Shown here: positions 40,911 through 51,720 of the stretch, piece after piece
How the letters are laid out: every line of letters begins with the position of its first letter
How positions within the stretch are numbered: the first letter of the stretch is position 1
Assembly: GCA_016859345.1 (NCBI GenBank)
Contig: CM029124.1
Coordinates: 17,767,480-17,831,479 of the forward strand
Reading direction: 5' to 3'
DNA: 64,000 nt
From: Istiophorus platypterus
Taxonomy: Eukaryota > Chordata > Actinopteri > Istiophoriformes > Istiophoridae
Made by a program: the position numbers and the translations under genes
The notes under the pieces: generated by a model
The model's input: only the letters and a program-made list of their open reading frames with translations
What the model was told of the DNA's origin: nothing
Database searches by the model: none

Positions 40911-43900
40911 CGTGCGCGCGCGCGCGCACACAGTGTAACAAACAGGCAGATAAGGTGGGACTGACAGACAACTTAGGTCAAGGGCAGAAAGGGGGACAGA
41001 TGTCTTTGTTGGAACAAGGATCCAGGGGACACCGCTGTAAGTCTGACCCTCATGTCCACACCAGTAAGCCCCTGTGATCTTCACCCCAGGGTCACCACTA
41101 ATCCACTCCATCAAGCATCTCAGCTAACATTCCTTACAGGATGACTGCTGTTCTGTCATCAGGCACATCCTCTTATTCTTGTTTTCATTTCCCAAGATGA
41201 AAAGAGGCAAATGAAGCTGAGTTAAAGCCTGTGAATATGCCCAGCATATATCCCTTTGTTTTTGATATCATGCTGCGGAGAAAATGCCTCCAGCTTTGCT
41301 AAAAACACAACAGCTGGGCTGCATTTGTGGACGGAGCCCCAGACCTGAAGCTCTCTTTTGCCCCCCTCTTCCTCCCTTCCCTTTCTATCCCTATCTGCCT
41401 GTTTCTCATTGCTACAAACAGCTCTTAACAGGGTTCAGCCAGCCCCACCCGAGCGGACTCCAACCATGAGCCAGTCAAACCCTGGTAAGTATCTCCAGAT
41501 CCTGAGAGTGGGTCTTTAAACTGCACAAGCAGCCACGCTCACTGATGTAGAGGAGTAGACAGGTCTGATCAAACAGGGGAATAACTAGGGCAATAAACCC
41601 TAGTTGAAATATTTTATAAAGCTGCACTAATGTTTACCCTCTGTGGGATGCTATGGTTCAATGTAAAGCCAGTTCCCTATAAATGATGGGTGGAAATACA
41701 AGCAGATACTGGATTTTCATGAAAAAATGAGCAGTAAGTATGTCGATATGCCTCAAAGATGAGCAATGATGTTATTTTATTGTCTTCTTCATCTTGTGCC
41801 ATATCTCCAATATGTCAGAGACTGCGAAGAGTTCTCAACGTTCTCCTTTAGTTAAGACCATGAAGAGAAACACGTTTGGTCAGTACTATAATAACATCTT
41901 ATGACGGACCCCATCTGGTCTGGCCCTTTTCCCTGCCTTGTAAATGCTTGCAAAGAGGGAGAATGAGATGAATGCAGCAGCACCAAGTGGCCCTGTGTTG
42001 CTTTCGGAGAGAGATGCATGATCCAGCCCACAGCGCTGCAGGATGTGCATCCACTCTCTAGCCTGTCAAGAATAGAAAGCTCTCACCGTTCAGAGCAGGA
42101 AAGGTTCGGTTCAGTAAGGAATGCGCTTCTGTTTTTGTTTCTGTGGAATGCAAAACCAGGGATCCCTAAAATAAGACAGCACTTTAACCATTTAAATGAG
42201 GGTTTTTGGTATAATAGGGTTTCTAACATGCAGCGTAAGCTGTTTCAATCCAGCACATCATTAATCTGGCTAACCTGTTACTGTAGATACATGTGTTATG
42301 GAAAGCGTCTGATCTGTGCAGACAACAGCTATTCAGATCCACAGCTTGTGGATAATTATGTGATACTTTACTGATCCCCTCAGGGAAATTCTTTATGCTT
42401 GAGGTTAGAGACCAGAGGTCAGGATCAGCTACACAGCAGCGCCCTAGGAGCCAGCAGCCATTCAGTGTCTTTCTCAAGGACACTCCAGCAGGGTGGATGC
42501 TTGGAGACGTTGGAGTTCTGAACTCTGATTTACGAGCTGAAGGGTTTTTTTCCCGGACAGTCTGCCACCCGGCTGTCCCAAACAGATGTTCAAAGTTACT
42601 GCACAACATTCTGGAAATGTTATAATCCATGTTAGCCTTGCAATTTATATGAAATATTCCTACTTGACAACCACAAGGATTCATGAGAAAGCCTTTGTAA
42701 TATCTTGTTTGTTGGGTGTCTGTGTTGTTGAAAACGCAAATTTGGTTTCTGAGAAACTGCACATTACTCACGCTGCTGCGAAACATTGTAGCATGAGCTA
42801 CAACCCAAGGTGAGGATCAGTATCCCTGATCCTTGTCTGACCTTCTGGCCACAGTGGTCATTGAAGTGGCCATGATCGGGAGAGTTAAACTCAATCCTTT
42901 TAAAGCACCTGTTTCATCAGAAAAAGAAAACACTGCTGTCTGCTCTATAATGCCGGGCCTTTGACCAGTAGTAGATTAGACTAATCTCTGCGTCCTACTA
43001 TCTACACTGTCCCTGGTTTGACACCAACTTTAGAATAATACTCTCACGCTTCACTGGGCGGCTGGCTGGGCTCTCCCAGCCCGCCCCAGTCAACAAAGGC
43101 CCTGCTCACTAGCTGCAACTCGATGGGAACCTAAGAGCCCAGGCTGTGTGTTTGTGTAAGCTACCCATGCACCACAAGGAGGGGTTAACTAGAGTGGGTT
43201 GTCATGGCTCAGCCAGTTTAGATAGATGTGAAGCACTGTTATGGTTTTGCTCAGCTGTTTGGGATTCTAGATTAAAATCACATTTCAATTAACCTTTAAC
43301 GATGCAAGGGTCTGGTTGATTAGGCTGCCTGATGTTTTTGGCGTGGTTGAAAGTTGAAAGTTGAAAGTTTAGGTCAGTGCGAAAACATTTTGAGGCCAGA
43401 AGCTGCATATCGTTAGCCTCATAGCGTCATATTTGAAGTTTTCGGAAAACAAGAAAAAACACAATATTTAGCAAGCACATTGGATTTTTTTTTTTTTATT
43501 GATATTGTAACAGAAAGTTCAACCAGATGTGTGAACTAGTTTGCAAAAAAATAGTACACATCGATTGCATAACAAATAAAAGTGACTTAGGTGGAATATG
43601 CCATGACTTAGGCAATTTTTCTCATACATCTTTGAATGTAGCAGCACAAATGCCTAAGTCTAGAGTTGACTAAGGCAGATAGTGATTTTGGACTCTAACA
43701 CCCGTTCTGATAGGCTGAGGACATAGGCAATAAGGCAGGGTGACGCAGCAGTGGTAGGAGAGAAAAGTTAGGCAGGTATCACAATTTGGCCAAAAAATGA
43801 CATAGGCAATTATGCTATGAGGCTAACGATATACAAAACACAGAAATGAGCAACACATTGACACTTTCTCAGAGAGCTGGCCTTCCTCTGTCTCTCGACC

Positions 43901-46900
43901 ATGCAGGCAGAAGGAGAAATGCTTCACCAAAATAATCTTTAGTCATTCTCTAACTAAATGACAGACTGTATATTTAGTGACTGACTCAAGGCTGAACATC
44001 TTGTGCACACCCCACTAATAATGTGGCAGGTTTAGTGGAGGTCACAAGTATGATTCTCCTTGATGCTTTACCTGAATGAAGCTTTCTAATCTTCCCCTGC
44101 ACAGCTTTTCCCAGAAGGGATTGGGCGCCCCCCTCCTTTCCTCGTCCTGATTGGTTCCCTGGACCTCGACGTCCAGCAGGTATCAAAGAATTGCTCATTG
44201 TTCTTCAGCAAATCAATAACATAATGGTTTTGTTTAATATTCAAACAAACTTTGGTAAATCTGATATGGCTGCAGTTTTTTTTTTTATAGAAGGTTTTCT
44301 AAAAGCCCTCCATTTTTAATCTTTTTATTCATGAATCCAATGCCAACAATGTGGCCTCATAAATACAGTTAAGTTTTAGGATTCTCGTTTATAGCCAGAG
44401 AAATTGTTAGAAGAGTTTCTTTTGCCTATGTTAAACTGGAGAAGAGCAACTTTGAAAATTTACAATAAAGTTTTCAGCAACCTAAATGAAAACCCTTGTA
44501 GTTGCTGATGCCTCCACCTTCTCTGCTGTACATTCAGATATTAGTTATGCAGTGCCAGACTCAGGATACACATGGAGCGAGACGGACACACCTGAGACTA
44601 CAGGTAAGACAACCTCCCTCGAGGACAGCACATGACAATTTGGTGTGTACTGCCCCCATTCAATATGGAAGGTTACTAAACCTAATATCCACCTGAGTTG
44701 CATGTGCATGTATGTGTGACTGGTACAATTTGGTATCTCTGTACTGTATGTGTTGAAGTCACTCCATGTACAAGTACATGCAGTGTCTTTCAGGACATTG
44801 TGTTAACATGCAGTCTTCCTGCCATATGAGAAATTCGTGTGGAGTGTGGAAGAAAAGAGCATAAAGTAGGTGGCATGTGTGAGAGACTCTCAGGTGATAA
44901 TTCTGCACAAAGCTGTTGTTTTCACTGGTGTGGGATTGGTTGGGGAGAACATGCGACCAATCACAACCATGGAAATATGTGCTTTTCTCTCTGAAGTGAA
45001 TTGTGGGAATACTAACAGGTTTCAAAACATCCTCCTCTAGCCCGGGATCACAGGCCTGATATCTCAGAGTTTGAGCGCTGGTTTTATAACTTTGGACCAT
45101 ACCGTAAGTGTTTTTCTATTCTCTTTGTTGGGAACTAACAAGTCCTGGGGTTCAGGCCTCAGATTGTCATATGTATGGATCACGTTTAGATGTAAAGCCT
45201 GATTGTACCGTTTTCTTTCAGTGACGCAATACTTACCAGACATGGCCACGCTTTCATGTTCCTGTTTAATTTTCTGACACGGGACTAAATTTTATTTATT
45301 TTCCTGTTTAATTTAGTGTTAAACTGAAAGAGGTTGGGTTACTGTCATTTCTGACCTTTGATTTGAGATGTCCCGTAGCATTTGTTTACTTAACATGCAC
45401 ATTGTCTCATGCAATTAGTTATATGGAGAATATGACAAATTGATAAGAGGAAAAATACAATTTGGTGATGACACTTAAATAGTTGGACAGTAAGGTAAAT
45501 AAAATGAACTGATTTTCTGAGTTAAATAAGAGGCTCTATACCACTCATGTGTCTGTATGATTAATATGAAGCCACAGCCAGCATCTAATTAGCTTAGCTT
45601 AGCGAGAAGACTGGAAATAGGGACAAACAACTGGCCTGGCTCTGTCCGAAGGTTACGAAATCTGCCTACTTTCGGTGTTAAAACTATGTTTTTTGGACAA
45701 ATTTAACAAAAGCGATAAAAACAAGTTTATCAGTGGGCGACACACAGACCCAGCGGTGAGCACAGGACGTTAGCAGAGCACCAGCAGCTTTGGTTTATTC
45801 CTCCACCTTTCGTCCACAGAGGATGAATTCAGGGACGGTGCCCGATACCCGATCGCTGCAGTTATGGGTGTAAAACAGCTGAAGCATAAATATTTGCCAT
45901 GGGTCGGTGCCACGGGCGTCAAATGCCGGTGTCGACCGAGGAAAGGTGCCGGAGGATGGATGCTGTGAGCGCCGGTGTCTCCCCGCTCCCAGTCTAAGCT
46001 AAGCTAAGCTAAGCTAAGCTAAGCTAACAACCTCCCTCCTCCGGCTCCTTCCTCAGACGCGAGTCGCGGGAACAGAGACCGCGTTTCCCTATAACTCTTC
46101 ACCCGGCTGCTCCGACCGGAAACCTCGTTTTGTTTTTAGCCACAGCCTTCGCACTGAAAAAACACACAAAACCGCCACGATGTGGCCCGGTGACAAGGCC
46201 CCGGAGGGGCAGACGGCTCCGGCCCACAGATTACAGGCCGCGGCGCCGCGGGTCCGATCACACGGCCGAGCCTCCGCGTCCGGAGCCGGGGGCGACACGG
46301 GGACGACCGCCGCGCAGCCGAGCGGCTCAAGGTCGGCGCGAATGGCGGCGGGCCGCGGCGCCGCGGCGCGGTTCCTCTCGGTGGACGTGTGCGCCGTTTG
46401 CCGCCGCCTGTCACCGCCGATGACGACTCTGCTTTCTCTTGGGTTTGTTTGTTTTCAGCGCTCCGGCCCCCCGACTCGGACGTCCACCGCAAGACGCCGC
46501 TGGACGCGGGCCACACCCGAGGTGAGCGGCGCCGCCTCCCGCACCTGCTTTACACCCCGAGGGAGGCGTCGGTAACACGGCCAGTAATCCATAAACAGTC
46601 CCCGGGTTTCTTAAGGGAATTGTGAGATTTTCCCAAAGGGCCCTTAGATTTGGGATCCCGGGCGCAGCTCACGGAAACCGGCGCAACATCATCAATTCAT
46701 AACACTGAGATGAGCCTTTTTTGCGAAGCTGCCGCGGTGAGCGAGGTCAGCTTGTCGCCTGTTCGGGGTCAAAAGGTCCTAACGCCGAGCTCTGTGCTGT
46801 TGTCTGTGCAGTGGAGCCCGTGGACGCCTGGAAGCCAGAAGCAAACTTTTATCAATCAGGTAAATATGCTGCCACACGCTCCTCTCTCCTCCCTCCAGCC

Positions 46901-49900
46901 CCCCCGAGGATAAAACGCGTGGCTTCGCCGACTCCTCGTTTCTGGCTGCGAGCACAGACCGAGTCAAAGCCGCCTGGGTCTAAAGCTCGGCCTGTAATTT
47001 GAGGCATCTCGAGTCTGAGTCAAACGGGACGAAATCGGTTCCTGTTTGACTTCGTCTTTGCCAGCAGCGGATTCCGGTTAACGTTTGGGATCCAGCTGCT
47101 TTCAATGGAAAACTTCACCAGGACAAACCTTCAGGTTGTTTCTGTAAAAGTCAACCCCCATTTTTTTATTTTTTTTTTACTGGTATGTTGCAAGAGAGTG
47201 GGGAATTTTAAGATGATGCATTTCCAGGACAGCAGATGATTACAAACTCACATAGACGGTGAGAATGAAACTACGGCCATTTGAATCCTCTCTCCCATCC
47301 CGCGTTGAAGCTGTTGTCCGGATTGCATTTTCCGTCGGTCTGAGAAAGCGCATGTCAAAAGATTATCTCAGTGGAATTTGTGAACATGTCTTCTGTGCAG
47401 TACAAAACCGAGAGAGTGGATTTTAGCTGAATTCTCCTTGAAAGATTTGTTTGTTTCTTAATTTTCAGGTTTTAGTTTGAGGGAGCAGGAACCTGCACCT
47501 AGAGCACCTGAGCCTGTGTCACAGGGAGACCCAGGCATGTATCACCTTCATCTTTGAAGCTACTATGTGTAGAATTGATATATATGATTATAGGATTTTT
47601 TTTTTAATATATCAATTATTACAAAAGATTTTGTGTGCTTGTGCTCATGCACAACATAAGCAACACAGGGGTCTACTGGTAAAAACTACTGCTCCCAACC
47701 ACTTCCAGCGACCAAGAACTCCACGAGGTACCTTTAATCTGTAACACTGACTTTTTTGCCACCACCGCTGCAGGCGCCCAAGTTGAAATTTCTTCAAATT
47801 TCACATACGATGGCTCCAGGTGATAACTAATGCGTCACCAGGCACGTTACTGAAACGGTTTTACCCTTTTTGTGTGTCCTGCTTCCACAGACTGTAAGGT
47901 GGACCTGGCCTTCCTGATGGACGGGAGCTGGAGCATCGGGAAGCGACGCTTTAAGATCCAGAAGGACTTCCTCGCCGAGGTGGCTCAGACCATCAACGTG
48001 GGCGTGGCTGGACCCATGATGGGCATCATCCAATACGGGTAACCTCACTCGTTCTTGTTGTGTTATTATGCACCATTTTTAGATAGGAAAACATAATGTG
48101 AATTCCTTTTCTTTTGTCTGAAGTGATGACCCTGTGACGGAGGTCAGTCTGAAGACTTACCACAATTCCAGAGAGCTGAAGTCAGCCATAGATAAGATTG
48201 TGCAGAAGGGAGGCCTTTCAAATGTGGGTGAGTGACCCACTGTCGGCTGCCAGCTACAGTAAATGCATACAAACACAAGTGTGAAAGTGAAAGGGGTGCA
48301 ATTGTCGCATGGTTTACTACCCAGGCACATTTTCACATGCAAGGATAGAATTAAGTCTAAATTTGCTGCGAGACACTCCAAGCTAAATTACAGTCCTGCT
48401 TCTGTGAGCCCTGTTTTTCCTCTTCACTGACCAGAAAGGTTTTGTGTTTACCAGCCCATGGGGGTCAGCTTTCAGAGGGCGAGTGCTGTTTTTCTGCTTT
48501 GGTTAGTGCGTCAGCATGCACCCACGGCCACATGCGTCTTTATGACTTGCTAAATTTTGCATGCTGATACAAAAATGTGTTATTTGTGTTTGCCCAGACG
48601 TGCTCTCTAATCATACAACCGTGGTGGTTGTTAAAAGCTTCTATAGTCAACGGAGGCTCTCCTGTCCTGCCATCGTGTAGACCACCAGCAAGACCATGAC
48701 AGGCTAAATGATAGGATGTCACTATTTTCATGATGGTACACAAATAAAGCCGTGCATCTTATAGGGAGACGTTTATACTTTTATGTACAAAATACAGTCT
48801 ACTATGTAGAGTTTTTTTTTCATGGCATACAGTAGTTTGTTTTTTCAAAAGATGCTTTCTGTACATATTTGTGAGGAAAAGAGTCAACTCCCAAAAAAAT
48901 CTCAGTCCACTGAATGTTCATAATGAGAACCTTTTAAAAGAATTTACTTTTTTTCAAGGGCGATTTCATTTTGTATTCTGCAGTCTGTGTCTATTTTACT
49001 CACGATGTTGAGTAACAGCTTGTGAACGACACATTAGTCCCTCTTCCTCAACTTGTCTTTTCCCGGTTTCATACCTACATTTCAACCACCGACTTTTTTA
49101 TGGTTGTTCAACTGTCTATCTGCTGCCCTCTTGTGTCCCGACAGGAAAGGCCCTCTCTTACATCAATAAGCAGTACTTCAGTGATGTCAATGGAAACCGA
49201 GGAGGAGCTCCTAACGTGGCGGTGGTGTTGGTGGACGGCTGGCCCACCGACAAGGTGGAGGAGGCGTCCCGGCTCGCTCGGGAGTCTGGCATCAATATAT
49301 TCTTTGTCACCATCGAGGGCCCTGATGACAGCGAGAAACAAAACCTGGTTGAGGCCAATTTTGTCGACAAGGTGGAGTTTTGTCAGAGAGTTGTTTAAAT
49401 GCTTTTTTTTTTTTTTTTCTTAAAAACAGTTCAGTTTGACTCACATATAGTGTGTCCCTCATCCCAAAGGCGGTGTGTCGGACCAACGGCTTCTTCTCCC
49501 TCCCCGTGAGCAGCTGGTTCGGCCTGAAGAAGACCGTGCAGCCCCTGGTGAAGAGAATATGTGACACGGACCGCCTGGTGTGCAGCAAAACCTGCCTCAA
49601 CGCCAACGACATCGCATTCGTCATCGACGGCTCAAGCAGCGTAGGAACCGGCAACTTCCGCACGGTGCTGCAATTCGTGGCCAACGTCACGCGGGAGTTT
49701 GAGATCTCCGACACGGACACACGGGTCGGAGCCGTGCAGTACACCTACGAGCAGAGGCTGGAGTTCGCCTTCGGCCAGTACAACAACAAGGCCGAGCTTC
49801 TGAACGCCATCAAGCGCATCAACTATTGGAGCGGCGGGACCAGCACCGGTGCCGCCATCACCTACGCCGCGGAGAAGCTCTTCAGCAAATCCAAACCCAA

Positions 49901-50459
49901 CAAACGCAAGATAATGATTGTCATTACAGATGGCCGCTCCTATGATGACGTCAGGGCACCTGCACTAGCTGTCCATCGCCAAGGTGAGAGGTCAACCACA
50001 ACAGAATATGAGAAACAAGTTGGGCATTGATTATGTCCTTGCATCTATAAATCATTTTCAAACCTCAATGATCAAACTTAAAATCCATAATAATCTAAAA
50101 ACTTGTAGGAGTACGACTTTCACCAAGAATCAACCATATAATTGTATATGAATTGCTATGCCCGGTGTGTGTCGGTCCACAGTGAGGCGTCATGCAGTGT
50201 GTGTTTGATGTGACAAGTGCACGTTAGGCCCGTGGGTGTGTGTGTGTGTTTGTAATCTGCTGTCCCTCTCTGTGATCCAGGTGTGATTGCCTACTCCATC
50301 GGCATCGCCTGGGCAGCCCAGGACGAGCTGGAGTACATCGCCACGGACCCCGACAAGGAGCACTCCTTCTTCGTCGACGAGTTTGACAACCTCTACAAAT
50401 TTGTGCCCAAGATCATCCACAACATCTGCCAGGAGTTCAACTCCCAGCCCAGAAACTGA
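36792..50459 (+). CDS. vit: Vitrin (LCCL and double vWA matrix protein)
   Basis: Vitrin is a secreted extracellular-matrix glycoprotein. Exons: 36792-36825, 37068-37133, 37441-37597, 37708-37841, 37923-38000, 38572-38766, 39422-39466, 39913-39951, 40774-40836, 41422-41484, 41819-41878, 44105-44179, 44538-44603, 45041-45103, 46459-46521, 46812-46859, 47469-47534, 47891-48038, 48124-48227, 49145-49371, 49470-49983, 50281-50459. They join in frame to 828 aa, longer than human VIT (about 680-690 as I recall). A signal peptide covers residues 1-21. The LCCL domain spans about 36-125 (VYGTGVFASISSICNAAIH). A Thr/Pro-rich mucin-like exon (38572-38766) and a linker of 11 small symmetric exons follow. 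vWA1 (about 440-605) has the MIDAS motif DGSWS; vWA2 (about 646-825) has DGSSS at 651-655 and TDGRSYDD. The C-terminus EFNSQPRN matches the family. The intron after 47534 uses a GC donor. An AATAAA at 50998-51003 is a likely polyA signal. Linker exons are less certain than domain exons. Confidence 0.96.
39490..39523. repeat. Poly-T run in vit intron
   Basis: Long T homopolymer beginning about 39501, 35 bp after the exon ending at 39466; followed by a G-rich patch. Listed to explain low-complexity sequence only. Confidence 0.7.
40857..40930. repeat. (CA)n with (CG)n block in vit intron
   Basis: (AC)n at 40886-40910 is followed by pure CG alternation at 40914-40927, starting about 20 bp past the donor of the exon ending at 40836. 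Both dinucleotides are alternating purine-pyrimidine, so the tract is Z-DNA prone. Frames across it are artefacts. Confidence 0.9.
42355..42600 (+). repeat. Diverged interspersed repeat in vit intron 12
   Basis: Contains 'tactttactgatcccctcag' and then 'gaaattctttatgc', followed by 'agggtggatgcttggagacg'. I recognise this arrangement from a common fish interspersed repeat ('tactttattgatcc...'). No intact protein is encoded; the longest minus-strand frame here is not gene-like. Confidence 0.55.
43405..43834. mobile_element. Non-autonomous TIR element (MITE-like)
   Basis: Left end 43405-43433 and right end 43808-43834 are inverted repeats of about 26 bp, sharing TATCGTTAGCCTCATAGC-type sequence with a few mismatches. 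The roughly 430-bp interior has no transposase frame and repeats phrases such as 'cttaggcaa' and 'cataggcaa'. A TA dinucleotide abuts each end, which would fit a TA target duplication, though the ends are symmetric and this is not proof. It lies in vit intron 12. Confidence 0.7.
45510..45720 (+). repeat. Interspersed fish repeat, copy 5
   Basis: Forward copy in the vit intron after the exon ending at 45103: 'gaggctctataccactcatg', 'gccacagccagcatctaatt', 'agcttagcttagcgag', 'actggaaatagggacaaac', 'ggctctgtccgaaggtta'. This is the best-preserved core of the family in the window. Confidence 0.75.
45830..46620. promoter_or_regulatory. Intragenic CpG island in vit
   Basis: Extremely GC- and CpG-rich DNA, peaking at about 46190-46400, spans the 3' part of a vit intron and the exon at 46459-46521. 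A (CTAAG)n pentamer run lies at 45994-46026. It is unlike the flanking vit introns. It may be an internal promoter or simply a GC-biased region. Long open frames on both strands are expected by composition, and none joins the vit frame from an ATG. Confidence 0.6.
45994..46026. repeat. (CTAAG)n pentanucleotide run
   Basis: Six consecutive CTAAG units. The unit matches the GCTTAGCTTAGC core of the nearby interspersed repeat, so it may have expanded from another copy. Confidence 0.85.
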
Positions 50460-51720
50460 GGACGGACGGGTAGCGGTGGAGATATGAAGAGGGACATCCC
50501 CATCGCGGGCTGTCTTGACAGAGCGCTGATTGTAAATTTACTCACTCTGTTGTCCAGATGGTAGAGCTGGATTGGCTGCAGCTCCCCAATATTTGAACAG
50601 GGAGGGATTTTCTAATTTAGGTGAGGATGTGGGTGTGGACAAAACAAATTTTAAAGTGAATCAACATTTGGTCCCAAATATACAGACAGTGCTAATAGTA
50701 AAGGGATTACAGACACGGTGACATATTGACATCCCATGTGAACAATATTCCTTATCATTTAAAATGATGGTATCGCTTTTAAATTCACCTTTTATGATGG
50801 ATTTATAAGTTTTAAATCAGATTTGGTTTTTTTTGTTTTTTAAATTGCAGACTGCTTCAGGTCATCTGGCCCAAAATTCATCATATTAACAACTTGTCAG
50901 TGTTTACTAATTGCTGACTTCATTTATTGAATTTTTAACTAGAGTTTGGTTAAAATGCTGGAGGAGCCAGAGGGATTTTTGATGATTCATTTACATAAAT
51001 AAAGCCCTTAAATGCATTTTATATAACCTACATAAAGGGTGCATGATAAGGAAGCGGTACCAGACTGATTAACAAACATAAAGCTGCCTTACTGGGATAT
51101 GGTGCTTGCAGAGAAAAGTAGATTTAAAGCATGCCTAGCACTTCCTCTTTTGGCTTAACATATTTCATAAACTTAATAATACGGTGCTTTTTATACAGTC
51201 CTCTGTAAAGAGGATATACTTCCTTAGAAACAGTGCATTTTGATCTTTCTAATAGGAGAGATTTGTTAGTAGGGACATTGTTTAAGTTCCTCTCTATGAC
51301 AATGGTGCTGATATCGTGGGTATATGAGTAGTAGGAGAAAATGAGATTCATGTGCAACCGACTAGTGGATGCGATGTGGCAAGTCAGCAACACAGAACAA
51401 GGAAGTGGACTTGTGTGAGAAGTGGGAAAAGAGGAGCTGGTATATCTTTGTACAGAGTGATTACATGTTAAATTGGCTTCTCAGGAATGAAAGCAATTCA
51501 TCTCATCACTCTTGTTTTCTAACAGTATGGTTGCTTCTAACATTGCAGGCATTTCTGTTTTGTTTAAAGTGTATTTATGATTTTCTCTGTTATGTTCTGT
51601 TTGTACATATGCATATTAAAAGCCTGTCGCTAATAATGTTCAGATAATTGATCAATTTTTTTTAATTTTTTTTTTTTTTTTGCAATTTTTAATAAAATAA
51701 AGAAAATTAAAAGATCTTAA
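50460..51720 (+). other. vit: vit 3' UTR and downstream
   Basis: Follows the vit stop codon. AATAAA at 50998-51003 gives a 3' UTR of about 0.55 kb; a second AATAAA cluster near 51691-51701 after a long T run could be an alternative end. No other gene is visible. Confidence 0.5.

Noticed and set aside
42223..42786. 187-codon minus-strand frame in vit intron 12
   Set aside because: It overlaps a diverged interspersed repeat, and no domain or splice partner is visible.
46180..46575. 131-codon plus-strand frame in the vit CpG island as an alternative first exon
   Set aside because: It runs through the vit exon at 46459-46521 in the wrong frame and is Ala/Arg/Gly-rich by composition.
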